Below, one piece after another: positions 18,083 to 23,594 of a DNA stretch of 23,594 nt. The notes beneath the pieces are model-generated. The model searched no databases and had not been told where the DNA came from. It was given only the letters and a program-made list of their open reading frames with translations. The position numbers were made by a program, and so were the translations under genes. The stretch is from a virus, in IMG/VR virus record IMGVR_UViG_3300010883_000489, positions 1 to 23,594 of that record; one strand, 5' to 3'. The number at the start of each line of letters is the position of its first letter. Within the stretch, counting starts at the first letter, position 1.

Positions 18083-19652
18083 CGAACATGAAATAAGTGT
18101 GCTACGTGAACACCTAGAAGGTAACTTCGAGGAGTTCTCCAAGTTCTGTTTTAAAGTAATGACAGGGCAGAAACTACTTCACGTAGATTATTATGTAATC
18201 TTGTTTGAAGCTATCCAAAGATTGATTGATCAAGAATGTACTAGGATGATTATTAATATTCCTCCTAGAGCTGGTAAGACTTTACTTATTAGTATCTTCT
18301 TACCCTTGTTCGCTTGGGCAAGAAACCCTTCTGGTCAAACAATCTTAACTGGCTTCAACTCAGATGTATTAGCTGAATGCTCAGGTTATATCAGAACGAT
18401 CATGAGTGACCCAGACTTCCGCAGAGTCTTCCCTGATGTTGTCATAGACAATAACAAGAAGTCTGTAGAACGTCTAGGTACTATGAGTGCTGGTGTACTA
18501 CATGCAATCCCTACCACAGGTAAGATGACTGGTAAGGGTGCAGGAGCTTTAGTTGAGGGCTTTTCAGGGTTAATGTCTATTGATGATGTTATTAAACCTG
18601 ATGATGCAAACTCACCAACTGAGAGAGACAAGATTAACAATCGGTTTAGTAATACACTACTAAGCCGACTAGCAACCGAAACCACCCCTTTGATCATAAT
18701 AATGCAACGGCTACATGCCGATGATCTGTGCGGCTACCTAATGAAAGGAGGTAGTCATGATTCCTACGATTGGCTTAACATCCCAGGAATTGTAACTAAG
18801 GAGACTGGTTCGGCAAAATGGTATCAACAGCAAATAGAGGAGTTCGGCTATACACATGTTAAGCCTATCTTATATTCTCTTGCTGACAGTGAGAGCCGAG
18901 AATGGAAAGAGGTAATGTTTGAAGGTATATTACAACTCGTTTCATCTTTCTGGTCTATACGTAAGACTGTTGATACCCTAATGGGGTTATGCGTTAAAGA
19001 CCCATACACCTTCTTCTCCCAATACCAAGGAAAGCCAGTTAGTAAAGGCAAGGCAGCTTTAAAGGCTGACTACTTGTCTTACTATGGCGAGTACGATCAC
19101 AAGAACATTCGGTATACTTTTATGACCGCTGACACTGCTGCTACTACTAAAACATACTCAGATTATACTGTAGTATGTTGGTGGGGAGTAACTAGGTCTA
19201 GTGAATTAATACTACTTGATGCGATCATAGGCAAGTGGGAAGTACCAGAGCTAATACCAGCAGTAAGGGATTTCTGGAGGAAACACAAGAAGTTTAACAG
19301 GATGCAACCTACCATGAGCCCTAGGGCTATGTACATGGAAGACAAATCCAGTGGCTTGTTTCTTAACCAACAATTTATAAAAGACGGTACAGTGAAAGTC
19401 AAGAAAGTACCTAGAGATGGGACTGCTAATAATGACAAGTTTACTCGTTTCCTAAATACTATTCCTTACTTTGAGTCAGGGAAAATACTTATACCTAGGA
19501 AGCATAAACACACTGAATATATCGTTAGAGAACTACTAGGACAGAGTGAGTACGGGTCTGCGACTGGCCATGATGATGTGGCTGATAATTTTGCTGATGC
19601 CGTCACTGTTGTGTGGGCACAACAGATGATGACTTACGAGTCTTGGAGTTAA
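18060..19652 (+). CDS. Terminase large subunit, 530 aa
   Basis: The packaging ATPase and nuclease. The ATPase has Walker A IPPRAGKT (67-74), Walker B LMSIDD (171-176) and a coupling-like IIIMQRLHADD segment. The C-terminal RNase H-like nuclease shows TADTAATTK (Asp358), MYMEDKSSG (Glu427, Asp428) and GHDDVADNFADAV (Asp505, Asp506), so it looks intact. The layout matches Terminase_6-type large subunits. It starts within the preceding 44-aa gene and is followed by an 80-bp gap with two purine-rich SD-like stretches. Confidence 0.95.
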   Translation: MSYISSLDEHEISVLREHLEGNFEEFSKFCFKVMTGQKLLHVDYYVILFEAIQRLIDQECTRMIINIPPRAGKTLLISIFLPLFAWARNPSGQTILTGFNSDVLAECSGYIRTIMSDPDFRRVFPDVVIDNNKKSVERLGTMSAGVLHAIPTTGKMTGKGAGALVEGFSGLMSIDDVIKPDDANSPTERDKINNRFSNTLLSRLATETTPLIIIMQRLHADDLCGYLMKGGSHDSYDWLNIPGIVTKETGSAKWYQQQIEEFGYTHVKPILYSLADSESREWKEVMFEGILQLVSSFWSIRKTVDTLMGLCVKDPYTFFSQYQGKPVSKGKAALKADYLSYYGEYDHKNIRYTFMTADTAATTKTYSDYTVVCWWGVTRSSELILLDAIIGKWEVPELIPAVRDFWRKHKKFNRMQPTMSPRAMYMEDKSSGLFLNQQFIKDGTVKVKKVPRDGTANNDKFTRFLNTIPYFESGKILIPRKHKHTEYIVRELLGQSEYGSATGHDDVADNFADAVTVVWAQQMMTYESWS

Positions 19653-19732
19653 AGGATTGCTAATAGGCCAAAAACCTACTAGGAGTAAGGGAGGTAGAAA
19701 TACTTCAAATTTCAACAAGAAAGGAAATAATT

Positions 19733-20089
19733 ATGTCACAAGACAGACGAGTACTAATAAGAGGGAAAGTAAAAGAGGGTATGGTAGATTTAGGAACAAC
19801 TAATAAACTAGCACTAACTCACATTCTCTCTATAGTATTTTACGATGACGAAGAAGCACTACCCGAACATGCTGTGGATAAAGCTAACATGTCAGGTAGT
19901 ATTCACTTCTCTGCCTCGGAGACAGGAGTGGAATATACCCCACTTAATAGCCCAACAATAACTTTAGGAACTACTGACTACGAAAGACCAGTTGCCTTTG
20001 GAAGTTATGCAAAGTTCCGTATGGATATGTCTAGTGTGGCGGGAGCTACCCATTACATAGTTTGCTTAGTAAGTGCAGGAGGAGTGTAG
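19733..20089 (+). CDS. Putative small structural protein (118 aa)
   Basis: SD AAAGGAAATAATT before the ATG. The product begins MSQDRRVLIRGKVKEGMVDL and looks like a beta-rich single domain (GSIHFSASETGVEYTPL, KFRMDMSSVAGATHYIVCLV). Position after the terminase and before larger beta-rich proteins suggests a virion component such as a head or tail accessory protein. That is inference from order and composition only. The last codons provide the SD for the next gene. Confidence 0.6.
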   Translation: MSQDRRVLIRGKVKEGMVDLGTTNKLALTHILSIVFYDDEEALPEHAVDKANMSGSIHFSASETGVEYTPLNSPTITLGTTDYERPVAFGSYAKFRMDMSSVAGATHYIVCLVSAGGV

Positions 20090-20090
20090 T

Positions 20091-20636
20091 ATGCCATTAC
20101 CAAGTTTTGGAAACGAAGAAGCTGGCACAACTACAGGCACTGAAATAGAGGCTACCCTAAACGAGATACTAGAGACAAGGTTGAAAGTTTGGAGCTACAA
20201 AGACGCAGATTACTTAACTCAAGCGACGGCACTTCAAGTGCCACAAAACTTTCCAGCCCCTGTTGATTTGTTTGCAAACTCTATAATGGAAGCAAACATT
20301 TACGGGTCTATCGAGAACGCGGGCGCTTTTTCTGTAACCTTAGATTCTATTATAGAGGTCACAGTAAGTCTAAAAGTTGACCCTCAAGCCTCAAGCAATA
20401 ACTACACGTTAAATGTTTTTAGTGTTTCAGGGGAGTTTAGTATTAGGGCAGCTAGTGTATCAACTAGCCGTATAGATCAAGGGCAAACTTTAGACTTCGT
20501 TTTTCCAGCATTCAAAGTAGAGGAATCGCATGTTACTAGTGGTATCAAGATAGTCTTAAACGACTATGATAGCACCAGTAGTAGTGCCGTGTATGACGTA
20601 AGAGCAACAATAAAGAACCTAGGGAGATCACTTTGA
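20091..20636 (+). CDS. Putative structural protein (181 aa)
   Basis: ATG 20091 is chosen because AGGAGG (20078-20083) lies 7 bases upstream; a GTG at 20073 lies before that SD. The product begins MPLPSFGNEEAGTTTGTEIE. After a short helical part (LNEILETRLKVWSYKDADYL) it is rich in Ser, Thr and Val and beta-like throughout (SVTLDSIIEVTVSLKVDPQA), as in phage tail or fibre-associated proteins. Its TGA overlaps the TTG start of the next gene. No specific family is recognised. Confidence 0.65.
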   Translation: MPLPSFGNEEAGTTTGTEIEATLNEILETRLKVWSYKDADYLTQATALQVPQNFPAPVDLFANSIMEANIYGSIENAGAFSVTLDSIIEVTVSLKVDPQASSNNYTLNVFSVSGEFSIRAASVSTSRIDQGQTLDFVFPAFKVEESHVTSGIKIVLNDYDSTSSSAVYDVRATIKNLGRSL

Positions 20637-23594
20637 ATAAAATATACCTTGAAAATAAAAATATAATTGTTAGGAATGAAACAACGGATTTAGTTCTAAC
20701 ATCATTAGATATATTCAGCTTCAAGTTCTCTGACATTATTGCAGGTGAATCCACTCCTGCTTTGTTGTTAAGCGATGGATTTAACGTAGAGGTAATTGCT
20801 AAGTTTTCTGAATCTTTAGACTCAGACGGCAGTACATTTGCAAGCATTGAGGAAATGAAAAATTACCTTTCCAACCTTTGCAAAAGATCACCAAACTTAG
20901 GCACGAATATTCGCTTAGATAATATTGAGCTATCAAACACTGGCTCACATCTAAAGATGGTCAACTTAAACACTAACGAACAGTCATTTCTTGTTCAACA
21001 AAGAGTGGACCCCATCCTAGGTACTACCAGTGTATACTACACGGAACATACGGCAGAGGTACAGCATGAAGACGCAAGTAATGCGTACCAAAGTTTGGAT
21101 GTACATAGTATAAATGGTAACCAAAACGCGTCAGGACGATACGCCTTACCAATTGATATTCAAGCGGTACAAAACACTTTTGTGCATGAATACAGAAGTA
21201 AGCTAAACACTAGCATTGAAAATCTTAACATTAAGATTTTCAATGTTACTCAGTCACCTGAAAGTATAGACAACTACAGAGTGTTATCAGGGGCGGGAGT
21301 TGTTGCAGGTTGGTATATCTCAAAAAGACCTTATTGGACACTAAACAAGCAGTCCACCATTGACACGGGAGCAGGTCATTTTATAGATAGTGGCGATGCA
21401 TATTTGCCATTTGACGAGGGCTTTAGTTTGAGTGCAGGAGGCTATTATAGATTTGTAATCTCTGGCGACAACAACTTTGAATTGCAAGGTATTGCAGGAG
21501 CACCAAGCCCTTTTGGTGGCACTCAAAACATACCTTACATAGAGCGTTCTTATACTGGAGAAACCGAGGTAAACGTCAAGACAGAAGGTGCAAAAACGCA
21601 CACCTCAGCCTTAGACTTCTACAGAGATGGTACAAACACTTCTATAATACTAAGTGATGGCGAAAACTACAATGTCAATACCATCAAAGCAATAGAAAGT
21701 AGTGGGACAATTGAGATAGTGTCAGTTGATACAGATGTTAGTATCACACACTATAAACAAATTAATCACGACTTAGTGACAATTGCAGGCACAAGTGCAG
21801 GCACAAGTGTGCAGGCAGTTGTCAATGCGCTAAATGGATTGTTTGCAGTGCAACCTCTGGGCTTGGGTGGTGATTATATCAGTACTTTGCCAACACTCGA
21901 TGGTGTAGATGTCACAAGCAACTTTGCGGAAGGTCAGAATCCTGTTGGTGATAGTATCTATTCCGTGGCAACGGCAACGGGACAGCACGATGCACGAGTA
22001 TGGTCTGATGAGACTATTGATAGTGTAGGTGAGTTTTACGAAGTTAAGATAACTGGACGTGGACAGTTCATGTTGGGGCTCTATTCCGTAGCTGATGGCG
22101 ACCTAACAGAGATTCAAAACAATACTGGCAACGGCCATACAGGCTATAAGTGGGCTAATGCCTTCTACAACTATGGTTCTTACATAGCGCCTTGGACAAC
22201 TTATGGCTCTAACTCCAGCTTGTCGTACGGCCCAGGATGGCAAACAACAGCACAGATGATGCGCTATAATGCGATTGTTCAAGATAATCTTGAGAACGCT
22301 AATCCTGCGAACCCAGCTTTATTTAAAGTAGGTATCAACGCGCAAGGCTATATTGCTGTTTATTACTTTGATGAAGGCAGGACTAACGAATATGTAATGA
22401 CGGCTAGGAGTTCTTACACCCTGCCTTCTGGTGAGTATGGCTTAATGGTTAAGTTGGTTAATGGTGCAGTTCAGTTGGCAGAAACGCCAAAACGCACAGC
22501 AGTAGACCCTACAGCGCCTGTATTGACTTACCACTTTATTGAGAGTCCGGATGATGTTTTCCAGTATCCTTTATTTTCTACAGAAGAAGAAGCGAATTAT
22601 TTTGATAGCGTAAACGGTGGGGCAGGTACAAGTCATACCCATACATTTGCAGATGACCTAACGGCCGCAACATGGTACATGCCTGATAATGGTGGAACTA
22701 TGACGGCAACGAGCGCACCAGCCGACACTATTGACGCAACTTATAATGAAATTTCTAGTTTAACGGATGCAGATTTAGTACCCACAATGTTTGCAGCTAA
22801 CAACATCACACAGGAAGAAGCAACGAGTGTAAATATACAAGTTACGCCAGCAGGTGCTACTTGGTCATCTTCTGTAAATATAACCCCTGCTGGTAGTGGG
22901 TTAGTTTATGATGGCAGCAGTTTGATACAAGGCACCTTAGCAGATGTTGGAGCAGATACGGTTTACACAGTAACTGTAACACGCGCTAACTCTTACGGTA
23001 GCTCTGTAGGTACAATGACTATTACAGCAACAGATGTACCCGTTGTAAGCTCTTTATTAACGCCTTGGAGTAAAGCAGTGGTTATTAATGGAGCGAATGA
23101 GTATTTAATGCAAGTAAGTAACAGCAATTCATTTAACATCATGAACATGGGTGGTATGAATAATGATGTGTGGGGTGCTAATAATGGTAAGACTTCTACA
23201 GATACAGATGCCAGACCTTGGAGTATTTCGCAAGTAGTTTACATTGATAACTCTAAGCCTCAATGTTATTTTTCGCAGGCTGAGAACTATGATAATGATA
23301 GAATCTCTTTAAGCACTCACGAAACTGGAGCAGGCTCTAAGATAGAATTTTATTGGGGTCGTTCTACTGGTACAAACGGAGCGAACAGTAATGGGTGTCA
23401 GTTCTTATTTGATAAGCCTGCTGATGGTTGGTATGGTTACTACATAGATACTACGGGTTTTAGACCTAATCAAACTCAGTCAACTGTGTCGGCTTTAGCT
23501 GATAACTTCAGATTTAAGCAGGTTGATTTAGTGACAGGAACGGTAACTGATGTTACTGGTACTTGGGCGATAGTAGGTGACGGTAGATTGAATA
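20633..23594 (+). CDS. Large structural protein, TTG start, runs off the window (at least 987 aa)
   Basis: The frame from TTG 20633 stays open to the last base, so the 3' end is missing. The TTG overlaps the previous TGA and has AGGGAG six bases upstream; the next in-frame ATG is more than 200 bases later, so TTG is the best start. The protein is beta-rich. Residues ~460-620 have aromatic, lectin-like features (GYKWANAFYNYGSYIAPW). Around 730-800 a segment ending in TVYTVTVTRANSYG and GTMTITATDVPVV resembles Ig-like domains. From ~805 a region with PWSISQVVYIDNSK and GWYGYYIDTTG recalls concanavalin-like folds. A tail fibre or adhesin-like virion protein is the likeliest role. Domain names are inference. 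Confidence 0.75.
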   Translation, partial: MNKIYLENKNIIVRNETTDLVLTSLDIFSFKFSDIIAGESTPALLLSDGFNVEVIAKFSESLDSDGSTFASIEEMKNYLSNLCKRSPNLGTNIRLDNIELSNTGSHLKMVNLNTNEQSFLVQQRVDPILGTTSVYYTEHTAEVQHEDASNAYQSLDVHSINGNQNASGRYALPIDIQAVQNTFVHEYRSKLNTSIENLNIKIFNVTQSPESIDNYRVLSGAGVVAGWYISKRPYWTLNKQSTIDTGAGHFIDSGDAYLPFDEGFSLSAGGYYRFVISGDNNFELQGIAGAPSPFGGTQNIPYIERSYTGETEVNVKTEGAKTHTSALDFYRDGTNTSIILSDGENYNVNTIKAIESSGTIEIVSVDTDVSITHYKQINHDLVTIAGTSAGTSVQAVVNALNGLFAVQPLGLGGDYISTLPTLDGVDVTSNFAEGQNPVGDSIYSVATATGQHDARVWSDETIDSVGEFYEVKITGRGQFMLGLYSVADGDLTEIQNNTGNGHTGYKWANAFYNYGSYIAPWTTYGSNSSLSYGPGWQTTAQMMRYNAIVQDNLENANPANPALFKVGINAQGYIAVYYFDEGRTNEYVMTARSSYTLPSGEYGLMVKLVNGAVQLAETPKRTAVDPTAPVLTYHFIESPDDVFQYPLFSTEEEANYFDSVNGGAGTSHTHTFADDLTAATWYMPDNGGTMTATSAPADTIDATYNEISSLTDADLVPTMFAANNITQEEATSVNIQVTPAGATWSSSVNITPAGSGLVYDGSSLIQGTLADVGADTVYTVTVTRANSYGSSVGTMTITATDVPVVSSLLTPWSKAVVINGANEYLMQVSNSNSFNIMNMGGMNNDVWGANNGKTSTDTDARPWSISQVVYIDNSKPQCYFSQAENYDNDRISLSTHETGAGSKIEFYWGRSTGTNGANSNGCQFLFDKPADGWYGYYIDTTGFRPNQTQSTVSALADNFRFKQVDLVTGTVTDVTGTWAIVGDGRLN

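Noticed and set aside
19664-19678. TAGG/CCTA hairpin after the large terminase
   Set aside because: Only a 4-bp stem and no T-run; not enough for a terminator.
1-23594. CRISPR array, insertion sequence, integrase/att sites, diversity-generating retroelement
   Set aside because: I saw no regularly spaced short repeats with variable spacers, no transposase or recombinase, no reverse transcriptase and no template repeat pair.
1-23594. Conserved phage-RNA-polymerase promoter set as in T7
   Set aside because: Leaders share AT-rich TTAATTAA-like stretches, but I could not find a long repeated motif of the kind T7 promoters show.

Overview
The window is a contiguous piece of a lytic, tailed double-stranded DNA phage genome (Caudoviricetes) with a T7-like replication module. 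Every gene I accept is on the + strand. Genes are tightly packed with ATGA/TGATG/TAATG overlaps and Shine-Dalgarno (SD) leaders. I see no integrase, repressor or transposon. The host is probably a Gram-negative, perhaps marine, gammaproteobacterium. That is inference from the AT-rich composition, the T7-like gene set combined with class I ribonucleotide reductase, ThyX and dUTPase, and the GH24 lysozyme; no host gene is present.

Layout. 1-914: small early-type proteins, including an ORF with 105-bp (35-codon) tandem repeats that each carry a 28-nt near-palindrome. 915-2614: about 1.7 kb with no credible protein gene, packed with nested and long-range helices, tRNA-like cloverleaves and one good tRNA-Met(CAU). 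I read this as a large ornate structured RNA next to a tRNA. 2615-3198: a small acidic protein gene, a perfect-palindrome terminator, a compact four-way-junction RNA candidate and a second terminator. 3199-5260: lysis and membrane genes (holin-like protein, T4-type lysozyme, micro membrane peptides). 5262-9205: zinc-finger/TOPRIM primase, small ORFs, family A DNA polymerase and a dATP/dGTP diphosphohydrolase-like protein. 9183-13152: nucleotide synthesis (ThyX, NrdB, NrdA, dUTPase). 13320-17466: single-stranded DNA-binding protein, 5'-3' exonuclease, endonuclease VII-like nuclease, ATP-dependent DNA ligase and small ORFs. 17466-23594: small and large terminase subunits, then structural proteins, the last a very large TTG-started protein that runs off the window.

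How it fits together: the phage makes dNTPs (RNR, ThyX, dUTPase, MazG-like hydrolase), primes and copies DNA (primase, Pol A, SSB), processes and joins it (exonuclease, endonuclease VII-like, ligase), packages it (terminase) and lyses the cell (holin, lysozyme). No RNA polymerase, replicative helicase, portal or major capsid gene lies in the window.

Most notable: the 980-2378 structured RNA region, the 3027-3130 four-way-junction RNA between two terminators, a ThyX gene that appears to start at a non-AUG codon behind a perfect SD, and a hidden lipobox-bearing frame inside the holin gene that runs in frame into the lysozyme.
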